A DNA stretch of 64,000 nucleotides from assembly GCA_963971285.1 (NCBI GenBank), contig OZ020259.1:7316001-7380000 (forward strand). The letters are read 5' to 3'. Below are positions 26,784-37,175 of this stretch, in pieces. Below the pieces are notes generated by a model, which ran no database searches, was not told the origin of the DNA, and saw nothing but the letters and a program-made list of their open reading frames with translations. Origin of the DNA: Astropecten irregularis. Its lineage: Eukaryota; Echinodermata; Asteroidea; Paxillosida; Astropectinidae. Each line of letters begins with the position of its first letter. Positions within the stretch are counted from its first letter, which is position 1. Both the position numbers and the translations under genes were made by a program.

Positions 26784-27050
26784 CCCCGCTTGCTGAAAGT
26801 AGCTTGAACTGTTCTGGTATGCTGGTCAGCCGCACCCCCTCTACTGCAAGGAACTTGTCAAAGTACTTCTGGGTAATGGTCGTCACCATCGATCCTGTGT
26901 CTAACAGACAAGGTATCGTTTGTCCTCCGAGGGTCACGTCGACGGCGAAACAGTCTGCTGCCGCCCTTGTCATAAAATTGTTGAGGTCACGTTCAGTCGA
27001 GCCATCTCTCTCCCCCCTTGTTGTTTGGCTCATAACAACAGAGGGAGCTA
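26647..27050 (-). pseudogene. gypsy aspartic protease, frameshifted
   Basis: Read in the -1 frame relative to gag. The catalytic motif is PCLLDTGSMVTTI, preceded by FAVDVTLGGQ. The frame goes wrong at about 26779-26786, shortly after KLLSASGAP. A single-base deletion there moves the downstream pol into another frame, and the remaining codons to 26647 are out-of-frame. The protease would cleave the Gag-Pol polyprotein; its C-terminal half is not translated in frame here. Confidence 0.85.
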
Positions 27051-28334
27051 GTTTCCCTTCGGTGTACTTCCAGGGCGGCCATCTTGCGATCGTGCAGGCG
27101 GTCCCTGTGGGGTTGGTCGGTAGCGGCGACTGGGAGCAGGGCAACTACGAGCAAAATGCCCTGGCTGGTCACAATTGAAGCATCGTGGGGCTGGACCCGG
27201 AGTTCCTGGGTAGGTGTGTGGACTGCCGTTCTGCCAGTAGGGTTCAGCGTGCGCAGGATTGGGCCCTGGATGCCTCCATCTGGACTCAGGCTGTGGTTGG
27301 ACTGGTGGTACTGCATGATTTGTGGAGCTGGACATGGGTTGAGGGGTCATCAGACTGGTCAGTGTATTCACGGACTCGAGCATCTGCTCCATCTGTTTTT
27401 CCAACTTTTGCATAGGAGTGGCACCGACATTTCCCTCAGCTTCAATTACAGCAGAGAAGCCCCGTCTACTAGGGTTACTGGTACGACCCTTTTCCCTCTC
27501 CTCTCGTCTAAGGGCCCACTCCTTCGCTTCATTGAACGAGATTGAACTGTCACGGTCGACAAGGTCTCGACACGAGTGTCTCAACCCCTCATATTCGATC
27601 CCGTCGACGAACTGTTCCCTGATGATTAGGTCCGGCTGTTTATACAGGCCGGGGTCTTTTTTGATGAGCCTATGAAATAGCCCCTGTAGCTCCACGCTAA
27701 ATTGCCGAATGGATTCATTTGGTTGTTGGCGCCTTTCCAAAAATTGGCGCTGTAGCGCACTGCTTGTGGCTGTCTCCCCGTATGATGACTTCAGGTAGTC
27801 GAGGGCCTCTTCTGCTTCCTTTCCTGCTGCCAACAGTGCCTTTACCTCCATCTTCGGGTTGCCCCGGAGATAGTCCAGAAGGAACTGACCCTTCTGGGCC
27901 TTTGGCACATTATATCGGTCAAGGGCGTGCTGAATTGCGGTTACAAACTCATCAACTGGAGGGGATTTTCCACTGTCGTCCCTTCCATCAAATGTTGGCA
28001 ACTTTCTTTCTGGGGCTATGACCATTTGTGGTTGTTTGTCGGCCAGGGCTTGTAGGTTCTCAACTGTCACTGGTTGGTTCCCAGCTTCACTCTTTTCTGG
28101 TTCCCGTAGTAGCACTGCAAATTCTTTTCCAGTTTCCCATCCGCCTGTTGGGGGGAGTACATTATCTGCAACGATGGGCAATACGACCTCGTCGCCATCC
28201 TCGTCTCGGTATGACAGCCCGGTAGCACGCTCAAAGCAGCCTCTCAGGGTCTGGATGGACAGTTTTCCATCAGTAAGGGTGAATTTCCTCACCTTGCCTC
28301 CTTTCGGTGCTCGAATTTTGATGCTCGAAGCCAT
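27048..28334 (-). CDS. gypsy Gag with PB1-like N-terminus and one zinc knuckle
   Basis: 428 residues from the first ATG (MASSIKIRAPKGG) at 28334; the longer open frame upstream has no ATG. Residues about 5-85 resemble a ubiquitin-like PB1 domain: a basic first strand (KIRAPKGGKVRKFTL), a helix, and an acidic YRDEDGDEVVLP turn. Residues about 120-300 are the retrotransposon Gag capsid region (FLLDYLRGNPKMEVKALL, FLERRQQPNESIRQFSVELQ). A CCHC knuckle CFNCDQPGHFARSC lies near residue 390. Gag forms the particle and binds the RNA genome. The frame is intact and ends in TAG right after a GGGAAAC slippery site. Confidence 0.93.
   Translation of the reverse strand: MASSIKIRAPKGGKVRKFTLTDGKLSIQTLRGCFERATGLSYRDEDGDEVVLPIVADNVLPPTGGWETGKEFAVLLREPEKSEAGNQPVTVENLQALADKQPQMVIAPERKLPTFDGRDDSGKSPPVDEFVTAIQHALDRYNVPKAQKGQFLLDYLRGNPKMEVKALLAAGKEAEEALDYLKSSYGETATSSALQRQFLERRQQPNESIRQFSVELQGLFHRLIKKDPGLYKQPDLIIREQFVDGIEYEGLRHSCRDLVDRDSSISFNEAKEWALRREEREKGRTSNPSRRGFSAVIEAEGNVGATPMQKLEKQMEQMLESVNTLTSLMTPQPMSSSTNHAVPPVQPQPESRWRHPGPNPAHAEPYWQNGSPHTYPGTPGPAPRCFNCDQPGHFARSCPAPSRRYRPTPQGPPARSQDGRPGSTPKGN
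27051..27057 (-). promoter_or_regulatory. -1 ribosomal frameshift site GGGAAAC at the gag stop
   Basis: On the minus strand the heptamer lies as G-GGA-AAC in the gag frame and is followed at once by the gag TAG (27050-27048). Slipping back one base opens the protease frame (GKLAPSVVMSQTTRG). The form X-XXY-YYZ and the frame relation are exactly those of gag-pol -1 frameshifting. Confidence 0.88.
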
Positions 28335-28439
28335 CTTGACAATGCAGTAAGTACAGGTAACCTGCAGATAACTGGATCCCCTTGACTCTCCACGCCGCCA
28401 AAGCACCACTCGCTAATCGGAGATCCCACTTCTGACACT

Positions 28440-29417
28440 TGTAAGGGCGGGGCCGGGTGGGGCGTGACTCAACACAATAGTAACCCACACGGCACACCAG
28501 AGGATTCTCTCCACCAAATTGGTCTTTAATTCTGAAATCAGCGAGCGGTGCACAGGCCAGCGGCATGGGAGCGAGCACATTCGGGGAATCCCACAATTAA
28601 CAAAGACAAAAGAAGAAAATAAAGAAATACAATTAGCATAAACGAATTTACGTGTGAATGAGGCCCTATTGTTCTAATATCCCAGTCATAATTACCATAA
28701 GAAGCAGTCGAGGTTTAACAGTACAATTCCCAACTTATATTCTTAAGAATTACATTTGCTCAGAATTTCCAAACTAGCAGTGATGACAGGAACAATAAAT
28801 CAATCTGTCATTATACAGCCATAAATCACACTTTACAGTAAAGATAAGAGACTGTGAATCAATTATCCACTGTTGCAAGGGATTGCTCTCTAAACCAATA
28901 ATAATTTAAGAGATTAAACCCAATTCATCTGAAATTCCCATTGTCTGTTCCTATTATTCCAATAAATCACAATCAACACTTAACATGGGCATTACTTTTA
29001 CACAAAAGACCATTATTTTACCGAAAGGAGGGACTTATAAAATTGTGTTAATTCTACTACAGTGCCCAGGTCAAAATGTAATACACGTACATTCCCTTTC
29101 CCAAGTTCACCACGAGAGGGCCTCCATTATATTTTGTAACTGACAGAAAGTTGAACGAAAAACCCATTTTATTCCCCTTAATCCCAGACCCGACTATTTC
29201 CCGATAACATCATTCAATAAAAGAGGCCCCGAACTACTGAGATTATACAATTGATTAAACATAATTCTAAAAACAACGAGGATATTTACCTGAAATCAGC
29301 GAGCGGTGCACAGGCCAGCGGCATGGGAGCGAGCACATTCGGGGAATGGCAAGTCACCGCTTGAGGGCGCTGTCACGCACTTCGCCAATAATCATTTAAG
29401 TTTACCTGATCCTCACA
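28440..29417 (-). repeat. 5' LTR of the gypsy element
   Basis: 978 bp, the partner of 21150-22127. On the coding strand the LTR is followed by AGTGTCAGAAGTGGGATC, where a primer-binding site is expected; I did not identify the tRNA. It holds the same 58-bp block twice (28532-28589 and 29290-29347). Confidence 0.96.
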
Positions 29418-29679
29418 TATGCAGTGATGATATGATACATGTACTCAGTGGATATTGAGAATGGTACAAACTGGGTGACCATTATAGTATCATGTCTGGA
29501 AGGGAAATATATATCAATGGCGGTGCATGGCTGGAATGATCATGACAATAACGTGGAATGATGGGTGATGGCAGGGATAAGATGGTTATATGAAGGTAAT
29601 ACTGTAGAGTATGGTGTGATATGATGGTGACATGTTGGTGATAAATGGCGTCTGATAATTATATGCAAATAAATTTCAT

Positions 29680-29865
29680 CTCGGAAAACAACCCATGGCT
29701 TGCATCGCATCCATGCTCAACCGGTTGTTATAGTTATTAGAGACGCGCATGTAGCTGCAGGTTTTCCTCAATGCCTCGATGTATTCTCAATTCTACACTG
29801 TATGCAGAGGATTTGTATGTTTTAATGAATCTATTAATAGCTATATGAAGGCTTTCTCAGTACAC
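29680..29865 (+). repeat. diverged duplicate segment, copy 2
   Basis: Counterpart of 20770-20970 on the other side of the retrotransposon. Confidence 0.7.
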
Positions 29866-29873
29866 CGTGGCAA

Positions 29874-29985
29874 GGGGAGACTTTTGGAGAGTCGGTCCTG
29901 AGTCAACAGCGCAGTCGCACGCACTCACGCACGCGGAATACAACGTGCGCATGCTCACAATTGCGCAAGCATGGTTTGGGTGATG
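29874..29985. mobile_element. MITE family A, truncated copy
   Basis: Starts GGGGAGACTTTTGGAGAGTC, continues GAGTCAACAGCGCA and CAACGTGCGCATGCTCACAA as in the copy at 59494, and ends after AGCATGGTTTG. The right inverted repeat is missing. Confidence 0.75.
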
Positions 29986-30069
29986 AATACTGAGCTGTTG
30001 AGATACAAGTTGGTTTGGTGATAAGAGGACTAAATCCATAAGAGAAGACAGTAGGCACATTCAAACAAA

Positions 30070-30375
30070 ACAAAAAAGCGCGACTATTTGGTCGCGATTT
30101 TAGCGCGATTTGAAGCGCGCTCCAAATCGCACTAGTAGTGAGTCTTATTGCAAATAGTCGCGTTTATTTGCTGTGTGAACGGTGCACCGAAAAAAATACC
30201 GATTTTTTTGTTTTATATACCATCATGCAAGGCGGGCGTGCGAGTTTAGCACAGGACGGATGCCAACTTCACGCTTAACTGCGTACGCGCTGTTTGATAG
30301 AAATCGTACCGGTGCGATTTGGGTCGCGCTTTTTTGCCTGTGTGTACACGACTAAAAGTCGCGCTTTTTTGTAAA
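30070..30375. mobile_element. degenerate relative of MITE family B
   Basis: Carries AAAGCGCGACTATTTGGTCGCG at the left and inverted AGTCGCGCTTTTTTG near the right, in TCGCG-rich sequence related to the next element. Confidence 0.5.
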
Positions 30376-30407
30376 AGTCGTCCGTGGGCTGGTGGTCAGC
30401 ACAAAAG

Positions 30408-30646
30408 TAGGTACGTTCTCACACACCAAAATAGCGCGACTATATGGGTCGCGATTTGGAGCGCAAACGAATAGTTTAGCGCAGGATGCATGCCAACTTC
30501 ACGCTTCACTGCGCACGGAAAGTTTGATAGAAATTGTACCGGTACGATTTGGGTCGCGCTTTTTGGGCTGTGGAAACACAACAAAAAGCGCGACTATTTG
30601 GGTCGACCCAAATAGTCGCGCTTTTTGGTGTGTGAGAACGTGCTTA
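30408..30646. mobile_element. MITE family B, copy 1
   Basis: Inverted ends ACGTTCTCACACACCAAAA...GCGCGACTAT at the left and AAATAGTCGCGC...TGTGTGAGAACGT at the right. The interior is rich in TCGCG palindromes. No coding capacity. Confidence 0.82.
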
Positions 30647-31516
30647 TTGTGTACAGTGTACATTGATTTTTTTATAGGCCTACATGCCTACATGCAACTT
30701 TAAAAAAATGGAGTGTTTTAGTGTAGGCCTCAGGCTAAATAATACATTAATAGCACGTTTAAAACTCCTTGCTTCATGTTTTTTGACCAAATGCAATAGA
30801 ATTATAATATTCCAAGGTACAATAATTCGGCAACCGTGCATTTCTACATTATGTTGTAAAATAACCACTGAAATTCACAGTAATCTGTACATTTAAGATC
30901 TGACCAAGTCTGGATGGTAGGGCTACCCGTGGTTATTTGGATGGATAAAGAGCATAGTCTACATCCTGCAAAAGTGATCGAGATGCAAGAGAGATGCAAA
31001 TAAAACCGTGAACAAGCAGAAGATTGGATTAATAACGGTGTGACACTGCATTGTAGTAGACCCTTTATTATTTTATTTCTGTTATCTTTTTTTTTGTTAC
31101 CTCAGGCTGTAAGGTTAAACAAGCAAAACATGGATAAAAAGCGATTTTACAACTGGATACGTCAAATTAAATGTCATTCAATACGTATGACACGTGCGTG
31201 ACACAAAGTGTACGGAGATACTGATTGAGAATGTACCATGGACTAAACATGTACATATAGCGCATCATGTTGACCCAACCATAATTGGGCTTTTGGGCCC
31301 GACATCCCAATTCGGCCGCGCTAACCACTAACTCCACTACATGTACCTCCGCGCTCCTTGCACGTGTGCACGCACGCACACCGTACCCAGTGCAAGGAAA
31401 GCCTTCTACACGTTATAATTAAATGGATATCGTGCTATACCGCGCTTAGGATATGTTCGAGGATGAGCAATGTCATCGACGAAAAGGTGAATTTATTCGT
31501 TTTCTATCGGAAATTA

Positions 31517-31595
31517 TCGAGTACTGGGATCGAGTACCGAGTACTTAACGTCGAGTATGGGACAAAAGTCAAGTACATCGGACCGAGTACGGGTT
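31517..31595. repeat. cluster of GAGTAC hexamers
   Basis: (C)GAGTAC and near-variants recur about seven times within 80 bases in irregular spacing, e.g. ATCGAGTACCGAGTACTTAA. Confidence 0.6.
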
Positions 31596-31599
31596 AGGG

Positions 31600-33470
31600 G
31601 TTTATTTGGACTCTTAGCATCTGGGGATAGTCTTAAAGATTTAATAAGCACATGGCTCAACCATTATGCATTATATTGTACATGATATACATGTAATGAC
31701 AGACATCTCATCAACTCATTCTCATTCACAGCGAAGACACACACAAACAAAATTTATTGTCTTTCTACATTCCAATCATGCTATTTCTCATTATTTTGTT
31801 GGTACTTCAGATGTTTTGTCGGTATTATATGACATTGAACCTCGAAATATTGGGGGGATGATAATACACGCCATTCCCTCCACCTCAAATATCCCCCCAC
31901 ATCCCCCCGGGATCGACACCCATGGGTACATGCGTCATTTGCAGCCGCAACCAGAGACTTGGGACACGGCCTAAGTTCCTTTGGGTTTGACAGTGTTTGG
32001 TCCAAACCGACACCTTTGATTTTCAGGCCACTTTGTATAGCTCATCTTGGTGAATATAAATTTACGCCGTTTCAGCTCTTCCTATGTGCATTTTTGTTTA
32101 TGACATACATTTTCTCTTGTTGTTTGATTGACGGGTTATATAGGATGCGAACTACTGTGGAAAAAAAAAACAAAAAAAAAACGAGCTGTAGCTTGACTGA
32201 TTAAACTTCTTTGCAATGTGTAAATCTGATCTCTCGTGAATTATCAGATACTATTATGATTGTTGTTTGCGCAATGTTGATTTAATAATAAAGCACCATG
32301 CATGGCGCGGCCCGGCTGTTCAATTTTGCATTATGGAGCCACCAGTCAGCCAGTAAAGTGATTCTATTTCATATACATCTATTGGTGTACGTCATCATTC
32401 CCCGCAACTCAACTTATTTTCACGACAACGTCCCTGGAAACCGGCAAACAAATGACCTTATTCACACTAAAGTAATAAAGAGTAATAGCAATGTCCATGT
32501 TATGATACCGTAGTTATTTACGCAATATATAATACACAGTTGCAAACATTTGAGAAAGATCTGCTGGGATCAAAATACGTCAGGCCCTCTGGCCTCCTAA
32601 CTCCATTAAAAGATATATGGTTAAGAACCCATACATGTAACTTAACTGTTCACTATAAATACAACCCGAAGTGAAGTAATGGAGAAAACAAAATATACAT
32701 ATAACAGTCGTCACCAAGAGAAACCAAGAGAAAATATGCTTTTAGGGGGTTACAGGTACTGTTGTATTTTAACGTCATGTGAGTCTGGAGGGACTTTCAT
32801 TACAATTTACAAAGTAAAATGAAGAATAGATATATTGGACATTCCCATCTCGTATTCACAAATTTATTATTTTTTATTTTCAATTAAAATAAACAAAAGA
32901 CTCTGACGATGTGCCATTATTGTAGACATGCCCTACGCTGAACACGGAAGATAGGTTATAATGGACGTTTACATCCACTCTTCCCGTAGGTAAGTAGTTT
33001 GTGTCGGTAGCGGAACGACCATTATTTTTATTGTTTTCAATGACAAGAAATGAATCTTCCGTTTGAAAATATCACGAGGTAAATCAAAGGAAAGTAAATG
33101 GTAAATGTTACAAATTATACAATCGTCCATTTTTAACAAAAACTGTATGATGTAGATGGTACAAAAAAGTAATAAGAAAGGTCTGCATCTAAAGAACACA
33201 CCAGGTTTGACCATTGGAAGACGAAATATCTCGAAGCCTCGGGATAACGAAAATAATTGACAATTTTGATTGTTCTCTTAACTCGCTGTAAACAAATTCT
33301 AAAAGCCGAAGAAATTTCATGTAAGAAAAAAAAAGAGAAAAAAAAGACGAAGTTCGGAGTAGGTGAAAGAAGGAATAATCTGAAATGTGCGTGTAGCTGC
33401 GGTGTACGTGTTAGTGGTTCCATGGCTTCTGACTTGGAAATGACGCCAAATACACGTAAAGCAGACGACC
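31600..33470. other. host DNA, no gene seen
   Basis: A/T-rich sequence with an A-run at 32161-32182 and a CCCCCCGGGATCGACACCCATG motif at 31904-31925 that recurs at about 63027-63046. Short frames look random. Confidence 0.5.
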
Positions 33471-33478
33471 ACGAGTTC

Positions 33479-33487
33479 TATATAAAG
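33479..33487 (+). promoter_or_regulatory. TATA box of the GPCR gene
   Basis: TATATAAAG, about 150 bases before the ATG at 33630. With the usual spacing, transcription would start near 33510 and give a 5' UTR of roughly 120 bases. Confidence 0.6.
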
Positions 33488-33629
33488 GTGACGAGCGCTT
33501 TGGCAATCGAGACAAGACGCCCAGGTGAGCATGGCTAGCTAGATCATCCTACCTAGCAGATAATTATTAAACATCAACCATCCGTTAAACTAGAGTCATC
33601 GTTACAGTTTGGATAAAGTTGGTGACAGA

Positions 33630-33714
33630 ATGGCGCTGTGGCTGCGGCTGTTGGTTCTGCTTCTGACCTTCTACTCCTGGTACGGGAAACTGGGATGCAG
33701 CTCAACAACCACAG
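33630..33714 (+). CDS. GPCR gene, exon 1: signal peptide
   Basis: ATG in good context (A at -3, G at +4) begins MALWLRLLVLLLTFYSWYG, a clear signal peptide, followed by KLGCSSTTT. The coding sequence stops at ACAG|GTACGG, a usable 5' splice site after one base of a codon (phase 1). The next plausible coding segment with a phase-1 acceptor and matching frame is the SMB exon at 51640, about 18 kb downstream. Linking the two is an inference from phase, from the lack of any signal peptide before the SMB exon, and from the TATA box upstream. A transcript is required to confirm it. Confidence 0.55.
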
Positions 33715-34120
33715 GTACGGATCATGGTCAAATAATTAAACATGACAGTTTCACGTTCATTTCCAGTGTGGTTATTGTTTTGATGATTATATTGCTAATG
33801 CTGAGAGTAGGCCCTATCTTAAATGATCCTATAAGAGATAACGTTGTGTGAGTGTTTTCATAGCTTCTGACTCTCATCATAATTGACTATCATGGACACA
33901 ACCGACATAGGATTGGTAGTTGGTTTTCGGTGGTTCGAATATGTCTTGTGTTGTCTTGTCCGTTGTTTGTTCACATTTCAATTATTTAAACACGTTGTTA
34001 AAAAATAGGCAAACATAAAGACAGCTACTAAGCACGTGTCGCTTTACAGCATCTGATTATTTGCACAGCCACCGTCATCGTCTCACGGTGTGAAACAAAG
34101 CAGCAATGCTTAGTTGCACT

Positions 34121-34535
34121 GGCAGTGTGTGCCAAAAAACGCAACACTGTTCATCACTTAAATCTGTTCATCACTTAAAGATTCAAATATTGGATGCAGC
34201 CATGTCTTGGCTATCATCATGTAGAATTTTAAAAAATTAGCAAAATGGGACTAAAATTGATTGAAAAAGAGTAAGAATTACCCAACCTCAAAACCAGATT
34301 TTGCGTCTTTCTTTCATACACATTATGTGTGTATTGACCACTGTGCGTGTTATCCTTGTAATTTTTTTAAGAAGTACTTGGTCATATTTTCGATAATTTC
34401 AGCAATGCTAAAATTCTAAATGATGATAGCCAAGACATGGTTGTATCACATATTTGAAATATGAAGTGATGAACAGTTTTTTTTTTAATAATGGGTGCCG
34501 ACACAGTGTTGCGTTTTATTCTGGGACACCGTGTA
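34121..34535. mobile_element. MITE-like element with mariner-type ends
   Basis: About 410 bp with inverted arms: CGCAACACTGTTCATCACTT...CATGTCTTGGCTATCATCAT at the left and the complement at the right (ATGATAGCCAAGACATGG...GTGTTGCGTTTTATTCTGGGACACC). Lies in the proposed GPCR intron 1. Confidence 0.75.
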
Positions 34536-35016
34536 TATGGTTTAGTTTATAATCGACCAAAATTACCGTATGCGGGTTAAAACTACAAATTTGTTTTATG
34601 AGTTTCATATTGTCAATTTCAGGGACAATTGTGTTGTAAACGAGTGTCGCTGGGTGTAATCAATGCTGTAAATCAGCCAATACGCACAGTTTGTGTCAGT
34701 AGTTACTGTCACAAATGACAAATGTCACTTCAGTGTTACCGACGCAGATTGTAATACCCATAATCCAGGTATACTCAGAGTCAGTTTCGACTGTTTTTCA
34801 GGGTGTGTAAATTATGCAAGAATTCATATTACGTACTCGTAACGACAAACAGTCATGTTTCGACAAACATTATAACCAATATATGTCATAGATGCTGCAC
34901 TCGCCGTAAAGCAAACAAGTCTCATTACATGATTGTGTGAAACCCAGCTCTGATTGGTTTTGACCAATCAACATTCTCAACTTCCGTCACGATCCAGACG
35001 GAAATGTACTCAAACA

Positions 35017-35166
35017 GGGGCCGATTTCACTAACGCTTTGCGATCATCGCTAAAGTCCAAATCTATCGCTAAATGGAAAATTGTTACCCCAATTAGCGAT
35101 GGATTATCCGTTAATCAATGGATTTGGGCTTAAGCGATGATCGCAAACATGAGTTAAATCGGCCCC
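35017..35166. mobile_element. 150-bp MITE
   Basis: Inverted ends of about 45 bases: GGGGCCGATTTCACTAACGC at the left and GAGTTAAATCGGCCCC at the right, both continuing into GCGATCATCGCT. Confidence 0.85.
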
Positions 35167-35223
35167 AGATCAGATTGGCTTATGTGCTGCGTTGCATTGA
35201 AATTGAAGTAGAACTGGTAATAT

Positions 35224-35319
35224 TAGGCACGTTCTCACACACCAAAAAAGCGCGACTATTTGGGTCGCGATTTGCAGCGCAACCCAAATAGTCGCGCTTT
35301 TTGTGTGAGAACGTGCCTA
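35224..35319. mobile_element. MITE family B, compact copy
   Basis: About 96 bp, almost entirely a hairpin. TAGGCACGTTCTCACACACC and AAAGCGCGACTATTTGGGT face the complement ending GAACGTGCCTA. TA is present at both ends. Confidence 0.88.
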
Positions 35320-35669
35320 TTGAGACTACTTTATTGAAAGGATATACATACATGCACAATCCCTGTCAACACGAGGTTCGAGACAACTGGAATGCCTTGA
35401 AAGCTATACAATCTTAGAACCCGAAATAAATGATCAAGGCCAGCCCAAACTTTCGTGGGCTTAAACCATCCAGATTTCCTATCAAAGATATTCCCGTCGC
35501 GGTTTCAGGAATATCCTCTTATACCGCTCAGGCCATAAAAAAAATTGTTGTATTGGCGTAACGGAGGTTTGGAAAATAGGGTAGGGCGGGCGGATTTTTT
35601 TATTTTTTTATTACATTTTTCCTGGGGTATTAAATAATCAATAAATGGCACATTGCACCGCCAAATGGC

Positions 35670-35945
35670 ATTTAACGTTTTCACGAAGAGACAAAGTGGC
35701 ACAAATGCATGTTGTTCTATGGGTACAAAATACAGCGCGTATGCCATTCAACGTTTTCACGAAGAGACAAAGTGGAGCACGCGCGCGGGACCAAACTATG
35801 TGGTCGCCTTTTTATTCTTTTTACGAAGTCGCATTTTGTGCATGTTTATATGGGGAGATTTCGCGTTTTCACGAAGAGACAATTGGAATCGACCCTTTAA
35901 AATAACTCGCTTTTGGAATTTTGGGTTTTCCCGAAGAGATTAATA
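35670..35945 (+). repeat. dispersed CGTTTTCACGAAGAGACAA motif, four copies
   Basis: The motif occurs near 35672, 35751 and 35861, with a diverged form (GGTTTTCCCGAAGAGATTA) near 35924. Spacing is 60-110 bases and the copies fall in different reading frames, so it is not a protein repeat. Confidence 0.65.
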
Positions 35946-36878
35946 TCTATGAACGTTAATTACTCCGTAATAAAGGGATTTATTAACTTTTAATTAGCAC
36001 CCTGTGTAAGTGTGAGTTTCGAGCTTCAAATTCGTATAAAAAAATTATAAACATACCCTCTAAACGTATAGGAAATCTTCAATTTAAAAAAGGGTAACAT
36101 TTTAAAGTTAATTTTCTCAAAACTATAGTTTCAACACGCCGTGGCCACGTTGTTTCTTCGTAAAAAAGGTGACGATGTATGTAAACATTTGATATGTTCC
36201 TGTCGTCGGGATCAAATCCACCAAAATAATATCCCGTCATGTGTATCAGCACAGGTAAAATCCATTCACAGAGGGTCCGGTTATGGAAGATTTCGTTATG
36301 CTCATAACAAAAGAAACGTATGATGGCGAAAAGTTAGTGTTCAACACACGTTATGTACCATGTGTGCAACGGCGCTTTACAACAGAACATTTGTCTTTTT
36401 CAGATGTATTGGTATATTTCTGGGTGATGTTTGCAGTAATAAGAATAATTTTGATTTTCAGCGTAATTTTTAATAAAATAAGTTGCTGGTTTTCGAAAAA
36501 TGTAAACCCCCAACCTCCAAAAAAGAAAAAAAAAGTTTATAAAAAATAAACCGATTTAGGGCCTAATCAGGAGACCCCTTTTCTATGGCATGTGATTGTT
36601 TTTATGAACGCAGACTAAAAATATAGGGTTGGTCGGAAAACCGAAAGCAGAACTTTTATGTCACGCGCAAACGTTTGTGCAGATAAGACAACCCTCGGAC
36701 CCATCCAAAGTTAAAGGTACACGCCGCCTCGTCGCGCTATTTAGGGCGCTTTGTGGCGCCAATGCGTGCCTTTATCATGACTGGAAAGGTCTTCCAAAAG
36801 TAGAATAGAACATTCCACAGATATAAACGTTGAAATTTAGCCGTTTACGTGAAAATTACGAAAAGAAAGGAAGTCATA

Positions 36879-36914
36879 TGATTTCCTGAGTCAAAATTTT
36901 GACTCAGGAAATCA
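36879..36914. repeat. perfect 36-nt palindrome
   Basis: TGATTTCCTGAGTCAAAA (36879-36896) is followed directly by its exact reverse complement (36897-36914), with no spacer. Confidence 0.92.
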
Positions 36915-37129
36915 CCTGATCATTGTGATAGATCCATTTCCAGTCGTTTAAAAGCTTTTTAACTACAAAATTTACAAATTCTTTTTTTGATTAATCACTC
37001 TTTTTTAACTGAAACAACTTAAGATTTGACCTAAGTGTTTCCTTTTTTAAATCAGGAATTTCTAACGCGAAAGGCAAATTAAATACATGCCAAATCATTT
37101 TTTGTTATAAAAGTCCGGTCACTACGGGT

Positions 37130-37175
37130 GCATATAGAGCTATATTAAAATTAATAGAGCGCTAGCTCCGCGTTC
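37130..37175. repeat. repeat shared in inverse with 46578-46623
   Basis: ATAGCTATATTAAAATTA then AGAGCGCTAGCTCCG. The reverse complement recurs at 46578-46623 with one or two changes. The G/C-rich, GTTTCC-rich sequence to its right (37195-37550) resembles the block at 46190-46560. Probably two copies of one larger old element. Confidence 0.6.

Larger units (their letters stand above)
21150..29417 (-). mobile_element. Ty3/gypsy LTR retrotransposon, full length
   Basis: 8268 bp, coding on the minus strand. Two 978-bp LTRs (5'-TGTGAGG...TTACA-3' on the coding strand) are flanked by the direct repeat TATG (21146-21149 and 29418-29421). Gene order gag, protease, reverse transcriptase, RNase H, integrase is that of Ty3/gypsy. 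No env frame is present. The LTRs are near-identical, so the insertion is recent, yet pol is broken in two places. Confidence 0.97.

Noticed and set aside
26760-26800. Second programmed frameshift between protease and reverse transcriptase
   Set aside because: No slippery heptamer in the protease frame, and the shift falls inside the protease domain; a one-base deletion is simpler.
22560-28350. Many plus-strand frames over the gypsy region
   Set aside because: Antisense shadows of gag and pol; no recognisable domains.
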